A stretch of 41,691 nucleotides of DNA from Candidatus Liptonbacteria bacterium (GTDB taxonomy: Bacteria; Patescibacteriota; Minisyncoccia; UBA6257; 2-01-FULL-56-20). The notes beneath the pieces are model-generated. The model was not told the origin of the DNA and searched no databases. It was given only the letters and a program-made list of their open reading frames with translations. The translations under genes and the position numbers were made by a program. This document shows positions 8,809-18,182 of the stretch, piece by piece. How positions within the stretch are numbered: the first letter of the stretch is position 1; each line of letters opens with the position of its first letter. The stretch spans positions 1 to 41,691 of the forward strand of contig JACQKT010000010.1 in NCBI GenBank assembly GCA_016204355.1. Direction: 5' to 3'.

Positions 8809-9201
8809 ATGCCCGAACAGCACATACCTCAATTCAAACACGAAATTTTGGAAGCCGATATGGAGCGGCTGGCTGCGGAAGTCCAAAGACATCGCGAACT
8901 CCCCGAAAATAAAGCCCTAACCGAACACGAATTGGTTAAAAAATCCATCCAGTCGATATCTCCCGCCCAGCTTGCGGAAAACGCGAAGCAGGCGAGCGGT
9001 CCCCTGCCGGCATACGCCACAAGCGCACCTGCGGAATCGAAGTTAGAAATAGAGCATTTAATCGATGTCGCATTTCATGACGGACTCGATAAGGCCAATG
9101 CCGAAGCCGCGAAATCGAGCCCGTTCGTGATGGACGCGTTTCACGACGCGCTCGCAGCAAAACTTTATCCGGAACTGCAAAAAAGAGGATTGCTGAAATA
9201 G
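8809..9201 (+). CDS. Hypothetical protein, all-alpha, soluble
   Basis: A 130-residue acidic protein starting MPEQHIPQFKHEILEADMERLAAEV. It appears to be two helical segments joined by a Pro/Ala-rich linker (SGPLPAYATSAPAESK at about 66-82). The second half has two related phrases, IDVAFHDGLDKAN and MDAFHDALAAKLY, which may be an internal repeat. No signal peptide or membrane helix is visible. I do not recognise the family. It starts 45 bp from the divergent glycosyltransferase gene and ends 10 bp before copy 3 of the Cys-rich family, so it probably leads that operon. Confidence 0.65.
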   Translation: MPEQHIPQFKHEILEADMERLAAEVQRHRELPENKALTEHELVKKSIQSISPAQLAENAKQASGPLPAYATSAPAESKLEIEHLIDVAFHDGLDKANAEAAKSSPFVMDAFHDALAAKLYPELQKRGLLK

Positions 9202-9211
9202 CGGCAACGAT

Positions 9212-11005
9212 ATGGGTTCCGAAACGCGAAATTGTCAAAACTGCAAACAAAACTTCATCATCGAACCGGAAGATTTCGATTTCTACAAAAAAATAGATGT
9301 CCCGCCGCCGACATTTTGCCCGGAATGTCGTTTGCAGAGACGGCTTGTTTGGAGAAACGAAAGAGCGCTTTACAGGCGAAAATGCGACGCGCCCGGCCAT
9401 TCGGAAAAATTAATTTCTTACATCGCTCCGGAAAAACCGCAGTCGGTTTATGACCAGCGTTATTGGTGGTCCGATGATTGGGATCCATCGTCTTACGGCA
9501 AAGAATATGATTTCTCAAAACCATTCTTTGTCCAATTCAAAGAATTACTTGACGTCGTGCCGCGTTCCAGTCTGTCAACCAACTACAGCACCATTATTAA
9601 CAGTGAGTATTCGAATTGGGGAGGCGATTTAAAGAATTGTTATTTGGTGACAGATGCCGATTATGTTGAAGATTCCGGCTATTCGTCGACTATTTTCAAG
9701 TCCAAGGATTGTTACGAATGCAATGCGGTTTCCGAATCGGAACTCTGTTACGAAAGTTTTAATCTTTTGAAATGTTATCGGACAGTCGGCTCAATTAATT
9801 GCCAGGGATGTTCCGATGTCTGGTTCTCAAAAAATTGCAACGGATGTGCAAACTGCTTCGGATGCGTAAATCTTCGGAATAAATCTTATTGTATTTTCAA
9901 CGAACAGTACTCCAAAGAAGAATATTTCAAAAAAATCAGCGAGTTTCATGGAGAACGCAAAGGGGCATACGAATTGCTTAAAAAACGGGCTCAGGAATTT
10001 TGGGCAAGTTTACCGGAACGCCACAGCCGGGGGTACGGCAATGTTAACGTAAGCGGCGATTACATCTATCATTCAAAAAACACAAAGTACGGATTTCTTG
10101 CTTCCGATGTGGAAGACAGTAAATACGTTTCACTTATACATTCGCTGAATACCAAGGATTGTTTCGATTACACGGACTGGGGAGAAAATGCCCGTCTTTT
10201 GTACGAGTGCATAGCTTGCGGATTGGGTGCTTCTAATTTGAAGTTTTGCAATCTCGTTGTTCTTCAATCAAAAGATTCGGCATACAGTTATTTTTCTTAC
10301 AACTGTTCCGACATTTTCGGCTGCGTGAATATGAGAAAAAAGCAATATTGCATTTTAAATAAACAATACGCAAAAGAGGAATATGAAAATCTGCTTCCGA
10401 AAATAAAAAAGCATATGGACGAAATGCCCTATATGGACAAAAAGGGCAGGGTATACAAATACGGCGAATTTTTCCCGCAGGATATCTCACCGTTTACTTA
10501 CAACGAATCAGTTGCGCAGGAATTTTTTCCTCTTACCAGAGAAGAAGCAGAACAGAAAGGGTATTCTTGGCGTGAGCCGGATGAAAAAAGTTATGTCGCA
10601 ACAAAAAAGGTAACGGAAATTCCTGAGATCATTGATGGCATTGATGATTCGATTACAAAAGAGGTTATTGAGTGCGAACATGAAGGGAAGTGCAACCAGT
10701 CCTGCGCTACGGCGTTCCGAATTATCCCGGCCGAGATTCAATTCTACCGCAAGATGAAATTGCCGCTTCCACATTTGTGCCCGAATTGCAGACATTACGA
10801 AAGATTAAAACATCGTAATCCGTTAAGGCTCTGGAAGCGATTTTGTACGTGTAAAGGCAAAGAAAGTGTGAACGGTATCTATAAAAACACAACTTCGCAT
10901 TCTCACGGCGATAATCAGTGCCCTAATGAATTTGAAACGTCTTTTTCGCCGGAGCGCCCAGAAATCGTTTATTGTGAACGGTGCTACAATTCAGAAATTA
11001 TATGA
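9212..11005 (+). CDS. Cys-rich double zinc-ribbon family protein, copy 3 (pair 2, first)
   Basis: A 597-aa family member beginning MGSETRNCQNCKQNF. The N-terminal ribbon (NCQNC ... TFCPEC around EPEDFDFYKKIDVPPP) is intact, but the second Cys pair is reduced to one Cys (RRKCDAPG). The core shows repeated NC/CY motifs (KDCYECNA, SELCYESF, LKCYRT, CSDVWFSKNCNGCANCFGCVNLRNKSY) and a second RKKQYCILNKQYAKEEY copy. The C-terminal ribbon is complete (HLCPNCRHYERLKHRNPLRL, CTCKG, CPNEFETSFSP, YCERCYNSEII). Bases 10364-10470 are identical to a stretch of copy 6. It overlaps copy 4 by ATGA. Function unknown; presumably cytoplasmic and metal-binding. Confidence 0.88.
   Translation: MGSETRNCQNCKQNFIIEPEDFDFYKKIDVPPPTFCPECRLQRRLVWRNERALYRRKCDAPGHSEKLISYIAPEKPQSVYDQRYWWSDDWDPSSYGKEYDFSKPFFVQFKELLDVVPRSSLSTNYSTIINSEYSNWGGDLKNCYLVTDADYVEDSGYSSTIFKSKDCYECNAVSESELCYESFNLLKCYRTVGSINCQGCSDVWFSKNCNGCANCFGCVNLRNKSYCIFNEQYSKEEYFKKISEFHGERKGAYELLKKRAQEFWASLPERHSRGYGNVNVSGDYIYHSKNTKYGFLASDVEDSKYVSLIHSLNTKDCFDYTDWGENARLLYECIACGLGASNLKFCNLVVLQSKDSAYSYFSYNCSDIFGCVNMRKKQYCILNKQYAKEEYENLLPKIKKHMDEMPYMDKKGRVYKYGEFFPQDISPFTYNESVAQEFFPLTREEAEQKGYSWREPDEKSYVATKKVTEIPEIIDGIDDSITKEVIECEHEGKCNQSCATAFRIIPAEIQFYRKMKLPLPHLCPNCRHYERLKHRNPLRLWKRFCTCKGKESVNGIYKNTTSHSHGDNQCPNEFETSFSPERPEIVYCERCYNSEII
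10364..10470 (+). repeat. 107-bp block identical to 21064-21170
   Basis: The stretch from caatacgcaaaagaggaata to gtatacaaatacggcgaatt is identical, base for base, to 21064-21170 in copy 6, although the two genes differ on either side of it. This is most simply a gene-conversion tract or a recent recombination. Confidence 0.9.
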
Positions 11006-12777
11006 ACAACGAAGCAAAAATCTGCCAGAACTGCAAAAATCAGTTCACAGTCGAACTGGAAGATTTCGATTTCTACAAAAAAATAGACGTTCCGCCGCCG
11101 ACGTTTTGTTTCCATTGCCGGCTTCAGCGCCGCATGGCGTGGCGGAACGAGAGCGGTCTTTATAAAAGGGAATGCGACTTATGCAAAAAAACTGTCTTTT
11201 CAATGTATCCGGCAAAAGCCCCGTTCCCCGTGTATTGCCACGACTGCTGGTTCTCCGATAACTGGGACCCGATGCGATACGGGCGCGATTACGATTTCTC
11301 GAAAAATTTTTTTGCGCAGTTCGATGAATTGCAGCAGGTAGTCCCGCGCATCGCCCTTCAGGTCGAAAATATGGCGAATTCCGACTATTCCAATCAGGCA
11401 TTGGAATGCAAAAATTGCTATTTGGTCATTTCCGCGCTCGGCAACGAGGACAGCATGTTTTCTTACCGGCTGCTTTATTCAAGAAATGTCCTTGATTCTT
11501 TCGCGATTACGAAATGCGAGATCGTCTATCAGGGATTAATGGGGCGCGAGTCGTCGAATATATTTTTTTCTCGGGGATTCGCGGATTCCCACGAGCTTTA
11601 TTTTTGCGAAGAGCCGAGAGGGTCTCAATATTGTTTCATGTCCGCGAATCTTAGGCGCGGATCGTACGTTTTCAGGGGAGAACGGCTGACCAAGGAGGAA
11701 TATAAAAAAAGGTTTAAAGATGTCGATTTCGGTTCTCATGAGGCGACGGGAAAGTTAAAGGAGGAATTCGCCGCGATGGCTGAAAAAGCGATTCATCCCC
11801 ACGGAACATTCAAAAATGTCGTTAATACTACGGGTAATGCGATAGTGAATGCGAAAAACTGCCGCTATTGTTTTCACGGATCAAATATAGAAAACTGCCA
11901 TTACTGTTTTTTGGTTGACGACGCGAAAGACTGCATGGATATGAATAACGGAGGGCATGGTATGGAGCTCGTTTACGAAATGAACACGGTAGGAGCCGCT
12001 GCTTTCAATTCGAAATTTTGCAGCGATGCATGGCCTGACGTAATCAATCTTACCTATTGCGATTCATGCCGCTCAAGAGCAAGAAATCTGTTCGGCTGTA
12101 TATCTTTGCGCGCGAAAGAATATTGCATTTTGAACAAACAGTATACGAAAGAAGAATACGAAGCATTAATCCCGAAAATAATCGAACAAATGAATTCAAT
12201 GCCATATGTCGATAAAAAAGGAAGGATTTATAAATACGGAGAATTTTTCCCTGCGGAATTGAGCCCGTTCCCATACAACGACAGCATGGCACAGGATTTT
12301 TTCAAATTAACCGCCGACGAAGTGCGGACCCAGGGATTTCGCTGGGTCGAAACTCCGAAAAGTGTGAATGCAACAATAATGCCGGAAGCGCTGCCGGATA
12401 ACATCAAGGATATCGAGAACAGGATAACAAAAGAAATAGTGGGATGCGCGCATGCCGGAAAATGCAATGATCGCTGCACAGTCGGCTTCAGAGTCACGCC
12501 GAGAGAGATGGTTTTTTATAAAAAATATAATCTTCCTTTGCCCCGGCTTTGCCCGAATTGCCGCCACTTCGAACGTCTCGGACGAATAAATCCTCTGAAT
12601 TTATGGCGCAGAAAATGTCAGTGTGCCGGAAAAACATCCGAAAGCGGAGATTACGGCAATTTGGCAATGCATTTCCATAATGAGGAACATTGTCCAAACG
12701 AATTCGAAACATCATACGCTCCCGGCAGGTCGGAGATAGTTTATTGTGAAAGTTGCTACAATTCAGAAGTAGCATGA
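11002..12777 (+). CDS. Cys-rich double zinc-ribbon family protein, copy 4 (pair 2, second)
   Basis: I choose the ATG at 11002 (MNNEAKICQNC, 591 aa) over the upstream start at 10981 because it gives the family-typical N terminus and an ATGA overlap with copy 3. Both N-terminal metal sites are present: CQNC ... FCFHC, then CDLCKK ... YCHDCWFSDNWDP. This makes the homology to the C-terminal module (CPNCRHFERL, CQCAG, CPNEFETSYAP, YCESCYNSEVA) easy to see. The central region has LECKNCYLV, CRYCFHGS, CHYCFLVDDAKDCMDM and a SLRAKEYCILNKQY copy. The first LRNKSY copy has drifted to LRRGSYVFRGE. Function unknown. Confidence 0.88.
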   Translation: MNNEAKICQNCKNQFTVELEDFDFYKKIDVPPPTFCFHCRLQRRMAWRNESGLYKRECDLCKKTVFSMYPAKAPFPVYCHDCWFSDNWDPMRYGRDYDFSKNFFAQFDELQQVVPRIALQVENMANSDYSNQALECKNCYLVISALGNEDSMFSYRLLYSRNVLDSFAITKCEIVYQGLMGRESSNIFFSRGFADSHELYFCEEPRGSQYCFMSANLRRGSYVFRGERLTKEEYKKRFKDVDFGSHEATGKLKEEFAAMAEKAIHPHGTFKNVVNTTGNAIVNAKNCRYCFHGSNIENCHYCFLVDDAKDCMDMNNGGHGMELVYEMNTVGAAAFNSKFCSDAWPDVINLTYCDSCRSRARNLFGCISLRAKEYCILNKQYTKEEYEALIPKIIEQMNSMPYVDKKGRIYKYGEFFPAELSPFPYNDSMAQDFFKLTADEVRTQGFRWVETPKSVNATIMPEALPDNIKDIENRITKEIVGCAHAGKCNDRCTVGFRVTPREMVFYKKYNLPLPRLCPNCRHFERLGRINPLNLWRRKCQCAGKTSESGDYGNLAMHFHNEEHCPNEFETSYAPGRSEIVYCESCYNSEVA

Positions 12778-12811
12778 AGAGCAACTTTCATCTCATCGAG
12801 CATGAATGCTC

Positions 12812-12848
12812 CTCAGAGCCTGAACGGGCCGAGCTTGTCGAAGGGCGA
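12812..12848 (+). repeat. REP-like short repeat
   Basis: The core cgagcttgtcgaagggcga, preceded by ctcagagcctgaacggg, matches the element at 5486-5506 and the reverse complement of the one inside aspS. It lies between the stop of copy 4 and the pseudogene tail at 12847. Confidence 0.6.
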
Positions 12849-12876
12849 GGCCTGTTACAATAGCGAAGTTGCATAA
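12847..12876 (+). pseudogene. Leftover C-terminal tail of a seventh Cys-rich paralog
   Basis: GAGGCCTGTTACAATAGCGA... reads EACYNSEVA followed by TAA. This is exactly the terminal signature of the family (copy 4 ends ESCYNSEVA, copy 5 ends EACYNAEVA). It lies 69 bp after the stop of copy 4, directly joined to a REP-like repeat. The best reading is the scar of a deleted paralog or of a tail displaced by insertion of the repeat. Confidence 0.65.
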
Positions 12877-12886
12877 ATGGGAACAG

Positions 12887-12955
12887 GCCGAAGTCTCGCC
12901 GTAGCAAACTTGTCTGCTGTAGTTTCAGAGAGGTGGAGGGCGAAGGCGGACGAAC
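12887..12955. repeat. Imperfect inverted-repeat spacer
   Basis: This non-coding stretch (cgaagtctcgccgtagcaaa ... ggagggcgaaggcggac) pairs its TCGCC end imperfectly with its GGCGA end. It looks like a decayed palindromic repeat of the kind often seen between genes in CPR genomes. The 205-bp gap 12778-12982 otherwise holds only the REP-like repeat, the paralog tail and a promoter. Confidence 0.4.
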
Positions 12956-12969
12956 AACGTTAAGTAGTG

Positions 12970-12975
12970 TAAAAT
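12970..12975 (+). promoter_or_regulatory. -10 box of the HerA/VirD4-like ATPase gene
   Basis: TAAAAT at 12970-12975 lies 7 nt before the ATG at 12983, giving an expected leaderless transcript. Confidence 0.45.
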
Positions 12976-12982
12976 ATACATA

Positions 12983-15355
12983 ATGGCTTTGTATCTTTTA
13001 CTTGCCCTGCTTGCCGTAGCGGCAGGAATAGGAATTTACTTTATAACGAAGTTTTTGGCGAAAAGGCGGTTGCGCGACTCCCTGCAGATGGTTCTTTTGT
13101 CGGTGCGGATACATAAGGACATCGCCGCGGAAACACAGGCCGATGATTTCAAAAAAGAAATCAATCTTACAGAACAGCTCTTAACAAACCTCGCTTCATT
13201 CAGACGCCCATTCGTTCTCGAGCTTGCGGTCCCGCACGTCGGCGAAGAAATCCAGTTCTATCTTTCCGTTCCGCGCCAGCTAAAGGAAGTTGCCGCGAAA
13301 CAAATTCAGGGATTGTGGACAAGCGCTTCTGTAGACGAAGCCGGCGACGATTACAATATTTTCAATCCGCACGGCGCGACTGCGGCCGCTTATCTCAAAC
13401 AGCAGGAAAATTACGCTTTGCCTATCAGAACATACCTCGAAATCGGCAACGATTTTTTTTCGGCGATAGTCGGCGGCTTGTCGAAGATGAACGAGATAGG
13501 AGAGGGGGCAGCGATACAAATCATCGCTTCGCCGGCGGCAAAAGATGTTAAAAAAGGCATCGAATCGAAAATCAGGAGTTTGAAGCGCGGCGAACCTGCC
13601 AAAAAAGTCCTTGGCAGCGGTTTCGGCGCGGAAGTAAAAGAAATCCAAGAAGCATTCAAAACAAAAAGTAAAGAAGAAAAGGAAAAAGAAAAAGAGGAAA
13701 AAGTGATTGACGAGGAAGCCGTGAAAGCGCTGACCGCAAAAATTTCAAAACCACTTTTTAACGTAAACGTCCGGATTCTCACCTCTGCGCCGAGTCCGTT
13801 CCAGGCGAACGATATCCTCGAGGGCATCGCCGCCGGATTCAGTCAGTTCGGAAGTTCCATGCGGAACGACTTCAGAATCGTGAAAGCAAAAAATTCTTCC
13901 GGCCTCGCATACGAATTCAGTTTCCGGACTTTCAACGGCAGCCAGTCCATGGTTTTGAACAGCGAAGAAATAGCGAGCTTTTATCATTTTCCGATTTCAT
14001 CCACCGAAACGCCGCGCGTGAAATGGCTGAAATCGAGGGAAGCCCCGCCGCCATCGAACCTGCCGGAAAAAGGAGTTCTTGTGGGCAGAAGTGTTTTTCG
14101 CGGACAGCAAAAAGACATTTACATAACAGACGACGACCGCCGCCGGCACGTTTACGTTGTCGGGCAGACGGGCACGGGGAAATCCACCTTGCTCGGCAAC
14201 ATGATTATCGATGACATCAGGAAAGGAAAAGGAGTTGCCATAATAGACCCTCACGGCGACCTTGCCGAAAATGCCTTGAGCTACATCCCGCCGCAAAGAA
14301 TGAATGACGTTATTTATTTCGACCCCGGCGACATACAGCGCCCGCTCGGCTTGAATATGCTCGAGTACAATTTCAATCGCCCAGAAGAAAAAACGTTCAT
14401 AGTCAATGAAATGCAGGGGATATTCAACAAACTTTTTCCGCCGGAAACGATGGGGCCGATGTTCGAGCAATATATGCGAAACGCCCTTCTTTTGCTGATG
14501 GAAGATATGCCGAATGAACCCGCGACGCTCATTGAAATGCCGAGGATTTTCACCGACGGTGAATACAGAAGACGCAAGCTCGAGCGTGCCCGCAATCCGG
14601 TCGTCATCGATTTTTGGGAAAAAGAAGCCGCAAAGGCAGGCGGGGAAGCTTCTCTTGCCAACATGACGCCTTATATAACTTCCAAATTCAATAATTTCTT
14701 TTCGAATGATTACATGCGCCCGATAATCGGCCAGCCGAAATCCGCTTTCAATTTCAGGCAGGTCATGGACGAAGGAAAAATTCTTCTGATAAATCTTTCC
14801 AAAGGCAGGATTGGCGACATAAACGCCGGGCTTCTCGGAATGATTTTCGCCGGCAAGCTTTTGATGGCCGCTTTGTCGCGAGTCGATATTCCCGAAATCG
14901 AAAAGCGGCGCGATTTCAATTTATACATCGACGAGTTCCAGAATTTCACCACCGATTCCATCTCGACGATACTCTCGGAAGCGCGTAAATACCGGCTCAA
15001 TCTGACAATGGCGCATCAGTTCATTGCGCAGCTGACAGAAAAAATCCGCGATTCGGTTTTCGGCAACGTCGGCTCGCAAATCGTTTTCCGCGTCGGCGTT
15101 CAGGACGCCGAGTTTCTCGAAAATCAATTCCAGCCGGTTTTCGACAAAAACGACCTTATAAATATCGATAACTTCAACGCTTATGCAAAAATACTAATCA
15201 ATGGCGAGACTGCGAAGCCGTTCAATCTCCAGACGCTTCCGCCGGAACGCGGAAACCGTGAGCTTATCGAACAGCTGAAGGAGAAATCCCGTCAGGAATA
15301 CGGCGCCGACCGGCAGGAAACAGAGGATTCGATCTACGAGAGGCTTAGGACCTGA
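12983..15355 (+). CDS. HerA/VirD4-like (type IV secretion DNA-binding) ATPase with N-terminal membrane anchor
   Basis: A 790-aa FtsK/HerA-superfamily P-loop ATPase of the VirD4/TraD type, which pump DNA or couple DNA to a secretion channel. One hydrophobic anchor lies at about residues 2-24. A long N-terminal region of unclear fold follows, with a charged stretch at about 230-245 (SKEEKEKEKEEK). The ATPase core has Walker A GQTGTGKST near 394-402, GVAIIDPHGDLAENAL just after, and Walker B NLYIDEFQNF near 650. The segment RKYRLNLTMAHQFIAQL is the sensor typical of this family. No other secretion genes are nearby. In CPR such ATPases are thought to serve pili or DNA uptake; that is inference here. 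The FAD oxidase gene follows after 6 bp. Confidence 0.82.
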   Translation: MALYLLLALLAVAAGIGIYFITKFLAKRRLRDSLQMVLLSVRIHKDIAAETQADDFKKEINLTEQLLTNLASFRRPFVLELAVPHVGEEIQFYLSVPRQLKEVAAKQIQGLWTSASVDEAGDDYNIFNPHGATAAAYLKQQENYALPIRTYLEIGNDFFSAIVGGLSKMNEIGEGAAIQIIASPAAKDVKKGIESKIRSLKRGEPAKKVLGSGFGAEVKEIQEAFKTKSKEEKEKEKEEKVIDEEAVKALTAKISKPLFNVNVRILTSAPSPFQANDILEGIAAGFSQFGSSMRNDFRIVKAKNSSGLAYEFSFRTFNGSQSMVLNSEEIASFYHFPISSTETPRVKWLKSREAPPPSNLPEKGVLVGRSVFRGQQKDIYITDDDRRRHVYVVGQTGTGKSTLLGNMIIDDIRKGKGVAIIDPHGDLAENALSYIPPQRMNDVIYFDPGDIQRPLGLNMLEYNFNRPEEKTFIVNEMQGIFNKLFPPETMGPMFEQYMRNALLLLMEDMPNEPATLIEMPRIFTDGEYRRRKLERARNPVVIDFWEKEAAKAGGEASLANMTPYITSKFNNFFSNDYMRPIIGQPKSAFNFRQVMDEGKILLINLSKGRIGDINAGLLGMIFAGKLLMAALSRVDIPEIEKRRDFNLYIDEFQNFTTDSISTILSEARKYRLNLTMAHQFIAQLTEKIRDSVFGNVGSQIVFRVGVQDAEFLENQFQPVFDKNDLINIDNFNAYAKILINGETAKPFNLQTLPPERGNRELIEQLKEKSRQEYGADRQETEDSIYERLRT

Positions 15356-15361
15356 AGAAAG

Positions 15362-17032
15362 ATGCAAAAAAATTTTGATGAACTCAGAAAAAAAATATCC
15401 GGCGAAATTTCCGTTCAGGAAGCGGATATTACCAAGTATAGTTACGATTACTCAATTTTCAGCGTGAAACCTCAAGCAGTTGTTTTTCCGAAAGACACAG
15501 GGGACGTAGAACAGTTAGTCAATTGGGCCGTTAAAGAAAACAAAAGAAAAAACAATATTTCTCTGACAGCGCGGGCGGCGGGGACTGATATGTCCGGAGG
15601 CGTGCTTAATGACGGCATAATAGTTTCTTTTACGCCGCGTCCGCAAGGGAATTCGCCGCAAACGCAATATCTGAATCGGATAAAAGAAATAGGGAATGAT
15701 TACGCCATCGTAGAGCCGGGTGTCTATTTCCGTGATCTGGAAAAGAAACTCGATGAACGCGGACTCATGTTCCCGCCGTTCCCCGCATCCAAAGACCTTT
15801 GCGCCATCGGCGGGATGATCGCAAACAACGCCGGCGGAGAAAAATCTCTCATTTACGGAAAAGTCGATAAATATGTGAAGTCGCTGAAGATGGCGTGGAG
15901 CGACGGCGAGATCCATGAAATAAGACCTCTTTCGGCGGCGGAGCTGAAGAAAAAAATAAAGGGCAGTGATTTCGAAAGCGGCGTTTACAGAAAAATGTAC
16001 AATCTTGTCGAAAAAAATTACGACGCGATAAAGAAAGCGAAGCCAGATGTTTCAAAAAATTCCGCCGGATACGCCCTTTGGGATGTCTGGGACCGAAAAA
16101 CATTCGATTTGACGAAACTTATCTGCGGTTCGCAGGGCACCCTTGGTTTGGTGACTGAAGCGAAACTGCGGCTGGTAAAAAAGAAAAAGTTTTCCGGCCT
16201 TGTTGTAGTTTTTGCAAAAACCCTGGAACCGGTCCCGGAGATAGTCGAGGCCATTTTGCAGTTCGAGCCGGAAAGCATCGAGTCTTATGACGACAGAACG
16301 CTCGGCATAGCAATGAAAGGGCTTCCATCAATAATCAAGCTGATGAAAGGGAGCGCGCTCACACTCGCGCTTAAATTCGTGCCCGAATTTCTGATGCTTC
16401 TCAAGGGCGGGTTGCCGAAAATGATAATGCTGGTAGAACTCAGTTCCGACGACGAGAAAGAACTTGCCCGTAAAATCGAATTCGTTCGTCGCGCCGCGAT
16501 GAAATTCCCCGTTCAGGTAAGGGCGGTAAAGGATAAAACGGAAGAAGAAAAATATTGGACGATAAGGCGGAAAAGTTTCGCACTCCTGCACGATTACAAG
16601 CCGGGATTCAGGGCGGAACCGTTTGTCGACGACATTATAGTCAAACCCGAATATATGCCGGAAGTTTTGCCGAAGATAAACGAAATTTTGAAAGAACATG
16701 AGGATAAAATGATTTATACCATCGCGGGACACCCGGGCAACGGAAACTTTCACATCATACCTCTCGTTAACCTAAAAGACCCTGCATCCCGCAAAATCAT
16801 CGAAGATTCTATGGACAAGATTTACAAGCTAGTCCTTCAATACAAGGGTTCGATAACAGCCGAACACAGTGACGGGCTTATCCGGAGCCCTTATCTTAAA
16901 ATGATGTACGGCGAAAAAATTTACGGACTTTTTGAGGAAACCAAGAAAATATTCGATCCTTTGGGGATTTTCAATCCGAGGAAAAAAGTCGGGGCGGACA
17001 AGGCTTATTCATTCTCCTTCATAAAAAAATGA
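15362..17032 (+). CDS. FAD-binding oxidoreductase (GlcD/lactate-dehydrogenase-like)
   Basis: A 556-aa flavoprotein of the FAD-linked oxidase (VAO/PCMH) family, whose members oxidise hydroxy acids such as glycolate or D-lactate. The FAD domain is at about 35-220, with KPQAVVFPKDTGDVEQLVNW, the Gly-rich RAAGTDMSGGVLNDGIIV and GGMIANNAGGEKSLIYGK. The C-terminal substrate domain contains AGHPGNGNFHIIP and ends IFDPLGIFNPRKKVG. There is no fused Fe-S/CCG domain, so the electron acceptor is unknown. It lies 6 bp after the ATPase gene and 55 bp before pgk. Confidence 0.85.
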   Translation: MQKNFDELRKKISGEISVQEADITKYSYDYSIFSVKPQAVVFPKDTGDVEQLVNWAVKENKRKNNISLTARAAGTDMSGGVLNDGIIVSFTPRPQGNSPQTQYLNRIKEIGNDYAIVEPGVYFRDLEKKLDERGLMFPPFPASKDLCAIGGMIANNAGGEKSLIYGKVDKYVKSLKMAWSDGEIHEIRPLSAAELKKKIKGSDFESGVYRKMYNLVEKNYDAIKKAKPDVSKNSAGYALWDVWDRKTFDLTKLICGSQGTLGLVTEAKLRLVKKKKFSGLVVVFAKTLEPVPEIVEAILQFEPESIESYDDRTLGIAMKGLPSIIKLMKGSALTLALKFVPEFLMLLKGGLPKMIMLVELSSDDEKELARKIEFVRRAAMKFPVQVRAVKDKTEEEKYWTIRRKSFALLHDYKPGFRAEPFVDDIIVKPEYMPEVLPKINEILKEHEDKMIYTIAGHPGNGNFHIIPLVNLKDPASRKIIEDSMDKIYKLVLQYKGSITAEHSDGLIRSPYLKMMYGEKIYGLFEETKKIFDPLGIFNPRKKVGADKAYSFSFIKK

Positions 17033-17087
17033 TTGAGGATGATGAGGATAATTTAAGAGAAATGATCAAAGTCAAAAAAATACCAGA

Positions 17088-18182
17088 ATGATACGCTATT
17101 TAAGCAAAGCATCGCCGAAAAACTTAAAGGGAACAGCTGTTTTGCGGCTCGATTTCAACACTAAGGACGAATGGCGCATGAGGGCGGCATTGCCGACAAT
17201 ACGCCTTTTGCTGAAACATTCCTCGAAAATAGTCATATTGAGTCACAAAGGCAGGCCGAAAGGCGCCGAAAAAAAATTCAGCCTGAAAAGGGATGCTGCA
17301 AAACTCGGGAGGATGCTCGGCAAAAAAATAATATTCCTTGCCGGTCCCGATTTTTCGAAAGTAGAAAAAGCGATAGCTGAAACCAGAGCGGGCTCGGTTT
17401 TGGTCATTGAAAATCTCCGTTTTGTAAAGGGAGAAAAGGAAAACGACAAAAAATTCGCCAAGAAACTCGCTTCGCTCGGGGATTTTTACGTCAACGACGC
17501 CTTCGCAGTTTCTCACAGGAAAAACGCTTCAGTCGCAGCCATAACCGGTTTTTTGCCGAGTTTTGCCGGCCTGGAACTTGAAAGAGAAGTTAAATTGCTA
17601 TCACGCGTGATAGCAAAGCCCAAAAAGCCATTGGTGATAGTTTTGGGCGGCGCTAAAGCCCACGATAAACTCGGAGTACTGAAGCGTTTCAGGAAAAAGG
17701 CGAGTTGGTTTCTTTTGGGGGGAGCGGCGGCGAACACGCTGCTTTTATTGAGAGGAGTCGATGTCAAAGATTCGCTTGTCGACAAAGAAAAAAAGGATAT
17801 CAGTAATCTCCGCCGGGTTGCCGGTTATCGGAATGTTGTTTTGCCCGTTGACGTAAAATTCGGCAACGGCAAGATTTTGGATATAGGTGGGATGACCTCA
17901 TTCGTCTTTTCCGGAAAGTTGAGTAAAGCGGGGACTGTGATATGGAGTGGCCCGATGGGGGTTTTTGAAAAAAAGGAGTTTTCTTTCGGAACGCTCGCTG
18001 TGGCAAAAGCGATAGTCGGAAATAAAAAAGTTTTTTCAGTCGCCGGTGGTGGGGAAACAGTAATGTTTTTGAAAAAATACAAACTCGACAAAAAATTCAG
18101 TTTTATATCAACCGGCGGGGGAGCCATGCTCGATTTTCTGGCGGACGAAAAACTTCCGGGGATCGAAGCGCTGAAAAAATGA
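17088..18182 (+). CDS. pgk: Phosphoglycerate kinase (short, divergent)
   Basis: Transfers phosphate from 1,3-bisphosphoglycerate to ADP in glycolysis. At 364 aa it is somewhat shorter than the usual ~390. The N-terminal substrate loop is shortened: LRLDFNTKDEWRMRAALPTI replaces the usual RVDFNVP...RI.AALPTI. Substrate and catalytic residues appear kept: SHKGRPKG, ENLRFVKGE, NDAFAVSHRKNAS, GGAKAHDKL, GPMGVFE and the nucleotide-binding GGGETV (normally GGGDT/S). The last bases form an ATGA overlap with copy 5 of the Cys-rich family, so translation of that pair may depend on pgk. Confidence 0.87.
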   Translation: MIRYLSKASPKNLKGTAVLRLDFNTKDEWRMRAALPTIRLLLKHSSKIVILSHKGRPKGAEKKFSLKRDAAKLGRMLGKKIIFLAGPDFSKVEKAIAETRAGSVLVIENLRFVKGEKENDKKFAKKLASLGDFYVNDAFAVSHRKNASVAAITGFLPSFAGLELEREVKLLSRVIAKPKKPLVIVLGGAKAHDKLGVLKRFRKKASWFLLGGAAANTLLLLRGVDVKDSLVDKEKKDISNLRRVAGYRNVVLPVDVKFGNGKILDIGGMTSFVFSGKLSKAGTVIWSGPMGVFEKKEFSFGTLAVAKAIVGNKKVFSVAGGGETVMFLKKYKLDKKFSFISTGGGAMLDFLADEKLPGIEALKK

